A stretch of 64,000 nt of DNA. It comes from Apodospora peruviana. Its lineage: Eukaryota > Ascomycota > Sordariomycetes > Sordariales > Lasiosphaeriaceae. Position 1 is the stretch's first letter. Every line of letters starts with the position of its first letter. A model generated the notes under the pieces. The model did no database searches, had not been told where the DNA came from, and worked only from the letters and a program-made list of their open reading frames with translations. Where the stretch lies: assembly GCA_033439685.1 (NCBI GenBank), contig JAUEDM010000001.1:1054001-1118000 (forward strand). The letters run 5' to 3'. Shown here piece after piece: positions 33,105-45,743 of the stretch. Both the position numbers and the translations under genes were made by a program.

Positions 33105-34986
33105 ATATGGATATAAATTGGAGGACTTGAACGTTAAAGGCAGCTGGGGTTCTTTAGTATCTAGAACGGATATCTCCCCGCAGTTTTGAGCCGTTTGTTT
33201 GCTGACGACTCCATTTTGTACACGTATGTACTCCGTACACGTGGATGGTAGGGGCATTGCATCAACCTTGGGAGTCTGGGTCGGTGCTATTCTGAGATAT
33301 GGCCTAATCAACTGGGTGTCGGAAATTAGTTTTTCTGCGGCATTAGGCCGCTTATTCGTATAATGTCGGCTTTGGTGACATTCGTCATCCCAATCACATC
33401 TTGTTTTCTTTTTTCTTCGTGTGAAAATTCGACAGGACTGGCCGCCGGGTTACGGCGTTTGCTTTGCTCCCGCCCCGTGAGAGTGCTGCTTGGTAAGTGG
33501 GTTTGAATGTGGCAGTGCTATTTTTGTTTTTGCTGCGCCAAGCCCGACGAGACCGTTGTGGTGGCGTTAGGAGTTGCGTTACCCTTGCTCATTTGACAAA
33601 GGGCACAAAAAGGTTGTTCATGGGATGTGAACTTCTGCTAAATTTTGTAAGAAAGAAGAAAGACAAATGGGATGCTTGACAGTTGGAAAAGAAGTGATGA
33701 TATCAACACTTCTTGAAGACTGGTGAGCGAAGCAGCGGGATGAAGAAATCGAAGTTGTCTTCCGCGACTCTCCTTTTCGATCTGACGGCATTCAACCCCT
33801 ACAATGCACCCCTGTGGGGTTTCCCGGGTTTTCGTTCTGCTGCAAGCCGATCTTAGCGAACAGGGAGGGGGGCGCTCAGGGGGGGGGGGGGGGGGGGGGT
33901 CTCCTGCAGGCTAAGACGAGAGTTATGACGTTATTCTCTCGAACTGCCGTTTCCGGCATTCCCAGTTTCTTTATTTTTCTTTTCTCAATCCAATCTCGAC
34001 ATCGGATTATATGACCCCAATTTCTTGACAGAAAGTACGGATTATCAATTCACTGTTACTGCAGATATCATGCAATTATTTGGACCGGACGAAAAGAGAG
34101 TGGTAGGCATTACTTTTGCGGATGCAGTGAAGTGGTGGAGGAAATGCGATACAGGGCCAAGGGTGAGACACCTTTCGAGTTTGGTAGGTCGAGACCACGT
34201 TTTTCTCGTTCTCGTACACGCCGCACGCGGTACCTCAAACGCGACTACCAGGTCACCGTCCACGGCTTTTTCGGGGTTCATTGGTCTGCGCTGGCAGAAT
34301 TAGGCACGTTATGGTCCCGGGTCGGCCAATTGGCTGTATCCGTCACTTGTTTGTTCGGTGCTGCTACACAACGTAACGCCGCAGACCGGACCTCTCGCAG
34401 GGCAATCAGTCCGAGTCGCTGTTCTGTCCTGCACAGCCCTGGAACCACTCAATCTGAGCAGCTGCTGAGTTGACAGCTCAATACCACCTACGTAAGGTAC
34501 GTCTGCGGCTTGGTTGCGATGACCCCCTGACGCAGCACTTGGAAGAGAAAACAAAAAGCCGCGAGGCAACTCTTTTTCCTGCAACAAACCAGCAAGTGCG
34601 TGTCATAGTAAGATTTACCATCTACCGGTAGCCTGGAAACAAACAACAAAAAGCCAACCTGAAGGCACTGTTTGCCTCTCCTGTCACCGCACGGTCGGCG
34701 CCGCTCGTCTTCCAACTCGACGGCTCGCTCTCTACCACGCACTTCGCACCGTGTTTCGTCAAATATTTCTTCTCTCTTTGTCTCCACCAAGCCACCAACG
34801 CACCCACTGGCAAAACGGCTGCCAAACTTTGACGGCTCCATAGATCGGTCCCTTGATTGCGTACACGAACGTAGTACGAGGAACATCCCAACCTTCTCCA
34901 CAGTCCGTTGTGGCTTCGCGGGTCTAGAGCTGTCGCTATAAGGAGTCGTGATTTCCCAGACCTCGTCCCATCGGGAGCTGGTAGTC
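33105..34986. other. Intergenic, upstream of large DUF8004-like gene
   Basis: This holds a run of 21 G at 33879-33899 and the probable 5' leader of the next gene. ORFs at 34025-34473 (plus) and 34488-35018 (minus) show no family resemblance. No gene is supported. Confidence 0.45.
33879..33899 (+). repeat. Homopolymer of 21 G
   Basis: An uninterrupted run of 21 G is preceded by GGGAGGGGGGCGCTCA. It is non-coding. Exact length should be treated as uncertain, because such runs are prone to sequencing error. Confidence 0.85.
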
Positions 34987-37900
34987 ATGGCGTCTCGTAA
35001 GTCTTTTCTCGGTTTCAACAGGAGCAGTCCCTCCCTATTACTGTCACATTCCCGACGAGAAGAAGAGACGCACGAGAGTCAGACAGACGGAGGGGCGGTG
35101 CAAAACATGCAAGAGACACAGACACGGCGTTCGAGTAGGGGTTCATGGGGTTTAGGGCGTGCCAGAACGGAAACCGGCAGCCCTCGTGTGCTCTCTTACC
35201 AGCAGTCCCATGCAAGCGACGGGGCACTGGGCCTGAAGGCGTCTGGCGGGGACAAAGACGCGGACGCAGGAGCAGCCATCAAGAAGCAGAGGCGGAAGTC
35301 GCGGCTTGGCATGTTCACCTCCTTATTCCCGCCGCTCACATTTTCTTCTACAGATCCGACTCTCCAGCATAACCATACCCATAGAAAGCCTCTTCCACCC
35401 CACCCGAGACATCCTACCTACAACGACGTCGACCACTCTTCCTCGTTCGGTCTCGGTATAGATAGCTCCCCGGCTCCTTCTGCAAAGGACCTGCCTCCGA
35501 TCCCTCCGCCAAAAGAGCCCGAACAACATACCCGCAAGGCCTCCATACCTACAATGTTGAAGAAGAAGGTGCCAAAGGACCCGTCGGTGCTACAGTCCCA
35601 CCCACCTTCTGTTGCAGCAACACAACCTGGGAGGAAGCCCCGAGACAGGGTTAGAAGCTCTTCCCCGGCTCGCCCGGCTCAGAATGCGAAGCTCCAGTCG
35701 AACCGTCTACACCCCGGGGATGTCTCGTCAGCCTCGACGCCCAGGGGTCGCAGTAGCTCTGTTCAACCACCTCAAGGTCGCCCGGTCTCCGCAGAGGCGC
35801 CGCGGATCTTGTCAAACCCGACTGATTCCAGACCACAATCCCAATCCAGCGATGGTAGCCATGAACCCAACAAAGTCAAGTCGAGAAGAAGTTGGCTGCC
35901 CGGCGGCCGATCGAGGTCGAGCTCTCAGGATTCAGGGAAGGCAGTGGGAGCTGTGGCGTGGATCATGGCCCCAGACGGCCGGTCAGACTATAGCACTGCA
36001 GCTTTGGAGCACGGAGAGAAGGCGCGTCTACCCGTATCCTATCATCCTTAGTGTTGCGTACATCATGCTGATACATTACAGGTACCCGAGCTGTGGAATG
36101 AGACTGGGAACGTCTACGTATATATTTACCCCCAGGAGAGCGGCCATGGGCCTTCTTTTAAGGTGTCAGACCATGTTTTCGGCTCGTCACAAGTGCTATA
36201 TCAGCTCTTGATGTCGGGAAAGACCTCACCCAGCACACGCAGCGCTAGTAGTGGCAGCTACCTCACTGCCGATGATGCCACCAGGCGACAATACACATCA
36301 ACAGCTCCTGCTCTGGGAAGCGATCCGAATGCAGGCCATCTTCATCTCCCACTCGGCAACCCTGAGATCGATCTCTTGGTTGCGGCCCGGAATCTATTCG
36401 CCTTCCTCACCGGCCAGCCCCTGGTGGCCACGAAGCGAAACCCGACGATATTTGCGACAGTTCTGCAGCTGGCTGGGATGCTGAAGCAGTTTGGCTTCAC
36501 CAATGTTGACGGCTCTACCTACGGCGACATTGTTGATGCCAGTTTCGACCTGTTTATCGATCAGTTCAACTTGGCTGATGTCCGACACAGCCGGGAGAAG
36601 ACGATTGAGGCTTTGGTGTTGGCTGAGCAGATGCGGTCCTGGGCCCTGTACAACGAGGCCTTTGCCCATGCAGTGGGTAAATATGACGAGCTTCTTGACT
36701 TAAAGTCACCCTTGTTCAACGAGGTCTCGTCCAGCACAAGGAACCGCCTAGAGCGTGCGCATCTGGACCTTGGCAACAGGCAAGCCAATCTCAATCACCG
36801 GCTCGAGACATTCGACTTCCCCTCGCTCTTTGCCGGAGTTGCCAGCTCGACCTCGACGGAGGAGTACAAGGCGGTCAAGTTTAAGGAATGGAGAAACTCG
36901 TACCTCAAAATGCGGAGCTTCGTCATGGGCTACTACAAGGATTCGTTCGGCAACTGGCCGCCCAAGGCAAGGAGCAAGAAGAACCACTTTGCGCATAGCG
37001 GACTCAACCGGCAGTGCCTGAAGATTCTATACTCGGACCTCTGCGCGCTCTACAATCTGCTGGTCGACCGCGAATCAATCACACCGCGCGTTATTGACCA
37101 GGTGTTTGAGGATGTGCAGGAGAACCCCGTCGACCAGATGATCTCTGCTCTGCGCAAGATGCTCAGCGAGTTCGACCACTCTTCGCCGCCCGTTCTACCG
37201 CCCATCCCATTCGACGTGCCGAAGCTCCCAAGCATTACTACTATTCGAGAGAATTACTACGACCTGGATGCCAAAACCCAAGCCAAGTTTGACAAGAGCT
37301 TGCAAGCGAACGAACTTCTGCTCGTGCTCATAAAATCGCGAAATATCGACACGGACGCGTTAAAGTTACCCTTCCTTGTTGCCTACAAAGAATTTGAGCT
37401 GAAAGAAGCCAAAAATGTGCAGGCCCAAGATCTGGCCGATCAGCGGATCGGGCACTGGCTTTTCCTGTACGCTGTGATCCAGTCACTGCCGATGCTTGTA
37501 GTCGACGCACCTGATCTACGGCATACCGAGGGTGTGGAGTATTTCTTGTGCGAACCGCCGCAGGGACATCTACCGTGGATGGTGGAGGACGCGGGCGAGG
37601 TACGGAAGATGTGGTACCAGACCGCCGGCCAGGGGATCGTGGAGCTCTCGGCCGATGTGATCTTGAATAGCGTCGAGGGTATCTATATGCGGAGCCATTG
37701 CTGGCTGGCGGCCAAAGAGTGGGAGCAGAGAGGCAGCCAGCCGGCTTCGCTCATCAACGAAGTTGGTGTTGGCGGTGGTCTCGGTGGGCTGGGCGGCGTG
37801 GCGTCGCCGTTGGAGCCCCCGAGGGCAGTGTTTGAGGATATGGATCCCATGATGGCAGGCGGGCATGGCGGGAGGAGAGGCAGCGCTGGGGGTACAGCAA

Positions 37901-38532
37901 GCCCCGGAAGCGCCCCCGGGTCACCTGGGCACCCGCGGAACTCGAGCCCGGCCAGGCGGGCCGGGCATGCCTACAGGAGTAGCATCGCTATCGGGCTCGA
38001 ACCGTTGCCCCTTACCGATGATGTGCTTGGTAGTGCGGGCAGCGGCGGGAGTCCGAGGGGTTCGAGGGCGTTTAGTGGTGGGCCGCCGAGGCCTGGGAGC
38101 AGCGGTAGTGGGAATGTGACGCCCCAGCAGCAGCAGTATCAACACCACCCATTGGCGCTTAGGAATAGCCGATCTAGTGGGAATCTGTATACTGGTGGGA
38201 ACCCGAGCGGAAGTGGGGAGAACTTGAGTCTGATGACGGCGGTCCCTGGGCAGTATCAGCAACAAGGAAGGAAGGGCAGTCTTGGGTCGCCTCACTTTTT
38301 GATGCAGCAACAGCAACAGCAGCAGCAGTATCAGCACCATGGGTCAAGTGGATCGATGAGCGCTGGTGGTCCTCTTGCTGGTGCTGTTGGGAATCCTCAT
38401 CATCATGCGTCGAGCGGTTCTATGAGTGCAACTACTGGTGGTGGTGGTGGTGGGAGTACGTTTGATGATATCCTCAAGGGGATTGAGAAGGATAAGGGGG
38501 AGAAGAAGAAGAAGTCTTTCTTTGGATCTTGA
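34987..38532 (+). CDS. Large fungus-specific protein, probably DUF8004 family
   Basis: Function is unknown. Exons are 34987-36033 and 36082-38532 (48-bp intron, phase 0), giving 1165 aa. The N-terminal third is disordered, basic and Ser/Pro-rich (RRKSRLGMFTSLFPP, KDLPPIPPPKEP, RSRSSSQDSGK). The core begins around residue 325 with AVGAVAWIMAPDGRSDYS and ELWNETGNVYVYIYPQESGH. It continues as an all-helical region (PEIDLLVAARNLFAFLTGQP, YGDIVDASFDLFIDQFNLAD, FGNWPPKARSKKNHF, ADQRIGHWLFLYAVIQSLP) to about residue 900. I recall this core as DUF8004, but cannot check. The C-terminal third is low-complexity Gly/Ser/Gln with poly-Q stretches and ends in a Lys-rich EKKKKSFFGS. The first in-frame ATG is used as start. 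The domain layout suggests a scaffold with disordered arms, which is inference. Confidence 0.85.
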
Positions 38533-39203
38533 TCTACTATCTGGTCGGGTAGTTGGACTGGATTTGGGCTAACAAAATGTATGGAATTGGTTTCATGGTT
38601 GGTAAATAAAAGCAACGAGAACATCAGTTTGTAAGATAATGGTGATTACAGAGGATAATGGGTGGAGGATATTTAGTGGTCTTTTACTGGTTTGTATCTG
38701 TTATGTTTCACTGGATGATGGATAATGGATTTGCTTTTTACTTTTTTTGTTTTTTCTGGGATATCATTTATGCATACCTTGGAGCGAGCACCTAGCCAGC
38801 CTACTTTGAAGTATTATAGGCCATGGGCAGGATAACGGAATAAGCAGAAGCGTGATGTGTGATTACAAAAACAATTCACTTGTAAGATCTTTGGAGGATT
38901 GAGGATGTATAAAAGGGGTGACCATGAGGGTATGGTATACAGAAGAGAGTGAAAGAGGAGAGAATAGAAATTTAAGGAAGAGCAAAAGCGACTAAGCTAC
39001 ACACTTCTCTTTATAAAACACAGTTTTTATCCGTAACGATCGGTCGGCTAATAGACATCTCTGGTTGCATTTGCAATTGTCGTGATACTTTTTGTGTGTT
39101 TGTGTTTGTGTTTGTGTATTGCAATTGTGAGGGCTGCGTTGGGATTGTGAGGTTGTGGATAGAGAAGAATTCGAGCCCGGTTGAATATCCAAATTGGAGA
39201 CAA
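38533..39203. other. Intergenic before tRNA-Asn
   Basis: This is AT-rich 3' flank of the preceding gene, with TG-rich sequence (TTTGTGTTTGTGTTTGTG) at about 39095-39118. No gene is supported. It contains the upstream flank of the tRNA gene. Confidence 0.5.
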
Positions 39204-39277
39204 TCCTTCGTGGCGCAATTGGCTAGCGCGTCAGACTGTTAATCTGGAGGCTGTAAGTTCGACCCTTACCGAAGGAG
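39204..39277 (+). tRNA. tRNA-Asn: tRNA-Asn (GTT)
   Basis: The 74-nt cloverleaf is complete and intron-free. The acceptor stem pairs TCCTTCG (39204-39210) with CGAAGGA (39270-39276), with discriminator G. The D-arm has GCGCAATTGGCTAGCGC, matching the A box. The anticodon stem TCAGA pairs with TCTGG around loop CTGTTAA, placing anticodon GTT at 39238-39240. The T-arm GTAAG-TTCGACC-CTTAC matches the B box. It reads Asn codons AAC/AAU. Confidence 0.97.
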
Positions 39278-42200
39278 ATGTTATTTTTTTCTATATTCTT
39301 TTTCATTTAAATGACTAACGTTTTCCTTTTATTTTCATAAGATGACTCTCGATCAACTGTTTGACTTTGACTGTGCCTTATTGCTATCTGGGTGAGGATT
39401 TTTCGGCCGCACTACCTTATCTAGATCACAAGGAACATATAGATTCGTATTCAGATACCTGTCTGGGTAATTAGTCAGGTGTATCCTGCATCTCTAGCGA
39501 GTGGCTAGCCGTCACTTTTCTTCCTGGGAACTATTCTCACGGGTTATATAGTAGGATGTAGGTTACGTGCGGCTCTCCCGTATGCAGGCTGTCCCAGCTG
39601 CTCCCTTTTCGACCATGTAGAGGTTTGTGGTAATCAGGAGGGTTCCCGAATTCTGTGTAGTAAGTCCGTTTTGCCGAGATTTTTGCTCTGCGAGCCATTC
39701 TTTCTGTCTTTGTCTCAGCAACTTTTAAGTCCCGAGGCCGAGCCACCTTCTCATCCAGAAAGTGGCCTCATAAAGGACCATCTATCATCGATCGAACCAT
39801 CTGTATGTTGTCTTCGTCAGAGTTAATGCAGAAATGGATGCAGGTACCAACTGGGACAGCTGATAAGCCGGTCAAGGAAGCTGAAGTCTCACAGAAAGTG
39901 AGGCTGAAGGGAAAGAAAACGGTTCCATGTGGCACAGCTGGTATACGCAGTCCCGTTCCGGGTGTTATTCCGCGCTCGTTCTGTTCTCGTGTCCATCCAT
40001 TGCGTGAGCGTTGATTGGTTTCTCTTTTCTACAGAGGGCATGAGTCCTCCTGATTAGATGTCACTTACTAGGACACAGATACTCTTAGAGTAATGAGTGA
40101 GCGAAGCTAGCCCGGCAGTTTTGATTTCGGCAGTGATCTATGAGTCGGTCTTCCTGGTGTGTGTTGGCTAGGTACCACCCGCTATACATGGCTGAGTGTG
40201 TAAGAGGTTACCCGGTGAGAGTGGGTGTCTTCATCGTACGAGCCTCGTCCTTCTCCATCTTTCTATATGATTCTATTTCACATACTTAGGTACCTAGCCG
40301 TAAAAGAGAGAGAGGACAGGAGAAGGGTCACGTTACGTCGCGTTGCCGATCCTTAACCCCTTAATTCGAGCCAAAGGAAGGCAAGGCATCAGCAAGCTAC
40401 GTACGGGATGACTGCTTGGTATGCAGGGCATATTTGCCCACCACCTCCGTATCCAAATCCAAGGTAGTCAGTCGTCCGACCTGTCCTGTTTTAAGTATAT
40501 ACATCAGGCTACCCATCCAGACAAGAATAAATGACAAACCGAAAGCCGCGCAGATTTGTAGACACCCTGATGTCTCATAACTACCTAGAGGATATGTACC
40601 TGAGGCATGGTATGACTTGACGCAGGTCTTCGAGTCGGCCGATGCTACCTACACTACCTTACGCAGTTTATATGTCAGGCTAGCTATCTACCCTCCATAG
40701 TCGGATTTTGGAATACCTTTGGGGGCTACAATAGAGTAGGTACCTACATATCTACCCGCCTAGCTCGCCGTCCGCTGTCGGGGGTTGATTACGTTGGGGG
40801 CGAGTTGTACAGTGCTTCACAACATACCGGCCGCACAGTAAATATATAAGTTTATATTATGTCTACCCGGTATGGAACTCCTACCAGATGCTATCTAGAC
40901 CTACCTCACCTCAGGTGCTGTAGCAAGTAAACCAGCCCCTAGGCACTGCTGCGCTGAAAGTCCAAACGAATGCAAGCCCAGCTGCACGCTCCTGCGGGCA
41001 CGTTTCGGCGCGCGCATGGTTTTGCGCAGCTGCGGGTGGGCATGTGTAAGGTACATTATGTCTGTACTTTACTCTGTTTATGGTGGGTAAGAAATCTATG
41101 ATGGGTAAGAAAACTCTCCTACATAGGTCAGTACATGCAAGGATAAAATCTATCTCGAAAGACCCTTCTGCATAGGTAAGTAGGTGTGAGAACCTGGAAC
41201 TTGCAAGACTTGACAGGGGGGGGGGGGGTTCATTCTTCGGCACCCATCAGCGTACTTTGAGATGGAACTGCCACATCCCCTATCACTTTTCATGTTCTAG
41301 ATGGCAGATAGTACGTGGGAATTCCGAGAGTTTGGGCAATTATCTCCGCTTACGCTCACGCATTCGCGCATCTGCCAGCCGCCACACTTTTGGCCGAGAC
41401 AGGGATGCACGGAATACATATGTAGTAGTATTCTATTATCAAAACCAAGACAATACATTGCGGCACGGCTTGAGGCTGCCGGCGTGGTCGCATGGGCGGC
41501 CACCACCGGGATAGAAACTTTTCATCTTCAATTTGATGTCACTGATCGCACGTGTGGCAGCCTTGTAAGTTGGGCTGGCTTTATCTTTAACACAAGGTGC
41601 GTTGTATTCCTCCATTCCGGGTTTACTTTCCGCTTTGGGTATCTTAGGTAGGTAGAGTTACCTTTCATCATTTGCTCACTCGAGCAGACAGTCTTGCGTC
41701 AGTACCTAAAATTCCATCTCAAGACCTCCAGGGAACTTCCACTTACACAAGAATGTCCCCCAATAAGGAGTTGGCGAGTTGCTTGGCCAGACGCCACCAC
41801 CAATGAACCCAATCCCCATATCCCCATGAGACAACCATAGGCAGCTGAAGAAAACCCCAAAACTGTAGAACAACGGCCGAAAAAGAAAAGTAAACTCCAA
41901 GAAAGCCGTTTTGCGTAAAATAACACAAAACATACGGGTTAGAAGCCCAAAAGCCCAGCTGCGGCGCAGCCATATCGAAAACCTCCTGATGAGTTGGCAT
42001 CGTTACTACCAAGACTAGCCCCCAAAGCAACCCCTCTTCACAAAAAAACCCACAAGGCTGGCCAAGACATACAGTACCTCTACAGGCGGTAGAGAGATGG
42101 TGAGATGCAAAGATGTATTTTCCATTTGCCTGCATGCATCAGCATATCCCCCCACCAAGTAGGTACCTCCGTTGAGTGTCCATCCATGGATCTGTCAAAG

Positions 42201-43244
42201 AACAAAATGGAACGGGTCAAAAGTTCGAGGAACTTTCAAATAACACTTGCGAATAAACAGATCAGGTAGCCGCTCGACTAGGTGGTCTTTTCTATATCTC
42301 TACCAACCTGCGAAGGTCGCTGGATGTGAGCTGTGGGCTCTAGGGAGCAAAAAATCCCGAAATCAAGGACAGTAGGTAGCTCAAACACAGAATTAGCAAG
42401 AGACCAACCTACCCATCCGGTGGTACTCGATAGTCGACAGAAACAATTAAGCATACGAATGACAGCTGCACCGTCCCCCATATCCCCATGGGCAATGGAT
42501 GGTACCTATCTGAGGTACCTATAAGCCCACCGCTGCGTTTACCGGCTTTCGTAGGCATCCTGAAGCAATTTTCGGTAGGAGTACCCCCCCTTGATTGGCC
42601 GATGAAGAATCACACCCTCCATGATGGCCCGCAAGGCACTGCCAGGGCTGGCACTGGCCCGTCCTTTTGCCATTTTCGATGAGAGTCGGGGCTGTGATTG
42701 GCCAATTCCTGACAGGGGCCTTTTTGAGTGTAAGAGGGCCCAGGAGGAGCAAAAGGAAAAGAAAGTGAGGATTGAGCCTCATGATACAAGGTTGTTTTAT
42801 GTCTGTGTGTTCTGGCCGTGTAAGTGTGAGTGGGCAAGGCCATTGCAAAGAAACAAGAAGAGAAAAAACCCAGAACCTTGACCGAGAATCTCTCTTTTCT
42901 TGTATCCGCCTGAACTTCTTCACACACGCGCCGTCTCCTTTCTTCCCTTTCTCCAGTAACCGACGGCTCCCAGTCAGTCAGGTCCGCACCTTGACACTCA
43001 GTAATTCGCTTGTTTCTGACACGAGTGTGTTGTGCACGAATCCGTGGCAGCACCAGGACGAACGCCCCTTCTTCGTCCCGATTCCTGGTCGCCTTGCGGT
43101 GATCCTGTACGTCCCACCCCCAAGCTTACCCTAGGTATGCTGGCTGGATGGCTGGATGCTTGTCTGGCTTATTTGGTCTTGCGGTCTGATCCCGTATCAT
43201 CCAGAAATAGGCACTAAAGCACCCCCTTTAAGGCAGTCGGACGC
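39278..43244. other. Long intergenic region with no supported gene
   Basis: Nearly 4 kb without a convincing gene. The middle (about 40260-41200) is rich in TACCTA/GTAGGTAC words. A run of 13 G lies at 41216-41228. The longest frames (42135-41743 minus, Trp/Cys-rich; 42610-43053 minus; 42772-43134 plus) lack family resemblance. The right 400 bp is pyrimidine-rich and probably the 5' leader and promoter of the Zn2Cys6-like gene. Confidence 0.45.
39284..39290 (+). terminator. RNA polymerase III T-run terminator
   Basis: Seven T residues start 7 nt after the tRNA-Asn 3' end, the expected termination signal for RNA polymerase III. Confidence 0.9.
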
Positions 43245-45385
43245 ATGCCAGCTACTTCCGACGCACTTGGCCGCCGAGACCATGTCAAGGCAGGCGCCTA
43301 CGACCCTCGGTCCCCCTTTGACCAGTCCAACAGTGGTAACGTGATCAACGACGCTTCCACCGAAGACGGCAGCTTCATGCAGCAGGAGAATGAAGCCGGA
43401 GATTGGTTGGAGATAGCCTCCCCGGATCCACCGCCGTCGACCTACCCCTTCACCCTTCTATCCGAGATTCTTGCCCCTAGCAACTGCTCCGATCCGTATG
43501 GTCGGGAGAGGGGTACCGGCAGTGCTGTAGCCGCCGGCCGGTTCGACCTGGAGTCCCTTGGAGACCGAATGGAAGTCGATGATGTAAACACAGATACTCA
43601 TTCCGAAGAAGAGAATTCCGTAACCAGTCTCCCAACCCTAACCACCGGAAGTTCCGTCGTCGCCTCAGGTGAGCTCGACGACGACGTCCAGATGATAGAC
43701 TCGGGCCCCGAAAGTCCTCAACCCCAAGTTGTCTGGCCTACCCTCAGCGGGATCAAACCTCCCCTCCTGCAGACCATTGAACTTACTCCCGCATCGGTTG
43801 AGACCTACGGCGCATCACTACACTCCACTCAAAATTACATGCGTCCACAGGGTGATTCTGGAAAACGCGGCGGCAGTTCATCCACTACCCGCCATCCCGC
43901 TTCCTCTCCTTCCGGAGTCCGAAGTCGTACCCTCAGACACCCAGAGGACACGAACGAGGTGCGGAAAAAAGGAGCTTGTTACCGATGCAGGATCAGTCGA
44001 GTCAAGGTAAGCCGGTGACTCTGTTCTGCAAACCGCATCTGCCGTGCTAACTCTTGACCACAGTGTAACACGGATGAGCCATGTCATAAGTGCAATATAG
44101 CACCGTCAAAACCGGGGGGCGAATTCGTCCGTGAGACATGCATCAGAGATGAACCCAGCAAGGTTGGCGGGGTTACCGCTGGTAAGTTCTCCTCGACCAA
44201 GACACTTTTGTGAGCACATAACGCTGACTTCTGTATGCAGTTCATGAACGTTGGAGCTGGAATGAACCTCTGAATCTCCGCCGTGATGATTTAAAGAAAG
44301 CTAGCCGAGGGTTTCTCCTTGTTCGCTTCGAGGATACACCCAATGGCCCCTTTCTAAAGGTTGCAACCAACTCCTTCACCAGGCCAGATCGAGAGTCTAA
44401 TGGCAGCTCTTTGTACGACATCATACCAAATGAAGGTCCCGCATTTGATGATGATATATGTAACTGGGCTAAGAACCAAATACTCTTCGAGAACAAGCAG
44501 GATTTCGAATCCTGCCATGAGAAGCTTCTCCAGAGTTATGTCGAGACGAACGGCCTCCAGAAGGCCCCCCGGGATACGCAAACAAAATTGCTGGAAAAAG
44601 TCCTGCGGATGAGGTGCATGTGGAAGGTGTGGAGTTGCGAACGATTCGTTATTCGTACCGCCGACGACTCGCCTCTGCCTGGGAGTTGGGATGTCTCCGT
44701 AGTACAAGACTACCTTCATCGGGTGGCCGAGCAGGCACTCTCGATAGTTGAAAAGAACATCCTTGCGGACCTCGACAAGTACCTGTCTCCTATATCTCCG
44801 GGCGATACCAAGGCAAACATCTCCATGTACATCGCCATGTGGATGATCTTATGGCAGATGATATTGCTTTACCGTCAATCCCTGGAACGGACATTACGTC
44901 ACCAGGAACTGCGTCAACAACAGCCAAACGCCGCCCCATTTGTGTTAGGCAGTGAGTCGCCCATTGCCTTTGTGTGTATTATATCAGACTGACTTGTCAA
45001 AGTGAACGCCGCGAGTTCCAAGAGATACAAATTTCGTGAAGTAACGGAGAAGCTGTACAACGCCGTCGTCGTCATGTATTCGGAGCTTTTCCGTACGAGA
45101 AAGGTCCTTGAAGGCCTCAAAGATGCCGGGGTAAACGAGTTTGGGAATGATAGCATCCTTTATCGAGCTTTTAGGGAAACCTGGAAAGCTCGTGACAGCT
45201 TTTGTAAGCTCCAACCAAACAGCGCATCATTCATCTTAGAAGTGTGGCGCCCTAACATTCTTTTTGCAGATCGCCAGATAGACGAAGATAGGGGATTCCA
45301 TCATAACGGGCTCCTTGGGTCACTTGTAGTTGATAAGGAGAAGGCGGCCTTCAAGAAGGGACGGGGACACAAGGCGAATGTTTAA
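43245..45385 (+). CDS. Zn2Cys6-like fungal regulator
   Basis: This is likely a nuclear DNA-binding regulator. Exons are 43245-44006, 44064-44181, 44241-44951, 45003-45203 and 45270-45385, giving 635 aa with all phases matching. The first 240 residues are acidic/Ser-rich and disordered. The cluster KKGACYRCRISRVK|CNTDEPCHKC...ETC spans residues 242-280, with cysteines at 245, 248, 255, 261, 264 and 280. Spacing is C-x2-C-x6-C-x5-C-x2-C-x15-C. The first five fit the binuclear zinc cluster, but the last gap is longer than the usual six to nine. The intron falls exactly between C-x6 and the third Cys. The C-terminal half is helical (YLHRVAEQALSIVEKNILAD, YIAMWMILWQMILLYRQSLE), with no clear match to the fungal-specific TF domain. 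Target genes are unknown. Confidence 0.8.
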
Positions 45386-45743
45386 CGAGTTAATGAATGC
45401 ATGAGCGGACTTTCTTTCGGGGGCATAAGCAAGGGCATAGGCGGTGGTTTGGCGTGGTGGCTTTTTAAAAGAAAACCGTAATACTGCTTGGATGATCGGA
45501 TGGATAGCAAATCAGGAAATGGCTTATGATGGCGGTTATCGTAGTGCCCTAGAATGAGGCAGAAGACTGAACAAACCTCGAAGGCTTCTGAACACAGTTG
45601 TCCGTCATCATTGGTGAATACAATAATCGTTGATGTGGTCCTGCCTGTAAGATATCCCAAAAGGCCAGGCGAGACAGTGATGTGTGATACCGATAACCTT
45701 AAAACAGATAATCGTGGCTCCTCTTGCTAGAGTGGAAGGTCCA
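45386..45743. other. Convergent 3' flanks of Zn2Cys6-like gene and RTG2
   Basis: These 358 bp separate two convergent stop codons. A 92-codon minus frame (45660-45382) has no family resemblance. No gene is supported; both 3' untranslated regions must share this space. Confidence 0.55.

Noticed and set aside
34987..35025. Possible intron GTAAGT...CAACAG just after the start codon of the DUF8004-like gene
   Set aside because: Donor and acceptor look good but the interval would be only 25 nt, too short for spliceosomal removal. The frame is open through it.
41743..42135. 130-codon Trp/Cys-rich minus-strand ORF
   Set aside because: Hydrophobic residues arise from TGG/TTT-rich DNA. No signal peptide plus mature pattern and no known relative.
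42434..42447. AGTCGACAGAAACA shared with 60421-60434
   Set aside because: A short match of 14 bp with no extended similarity on either side. Chance is likely.
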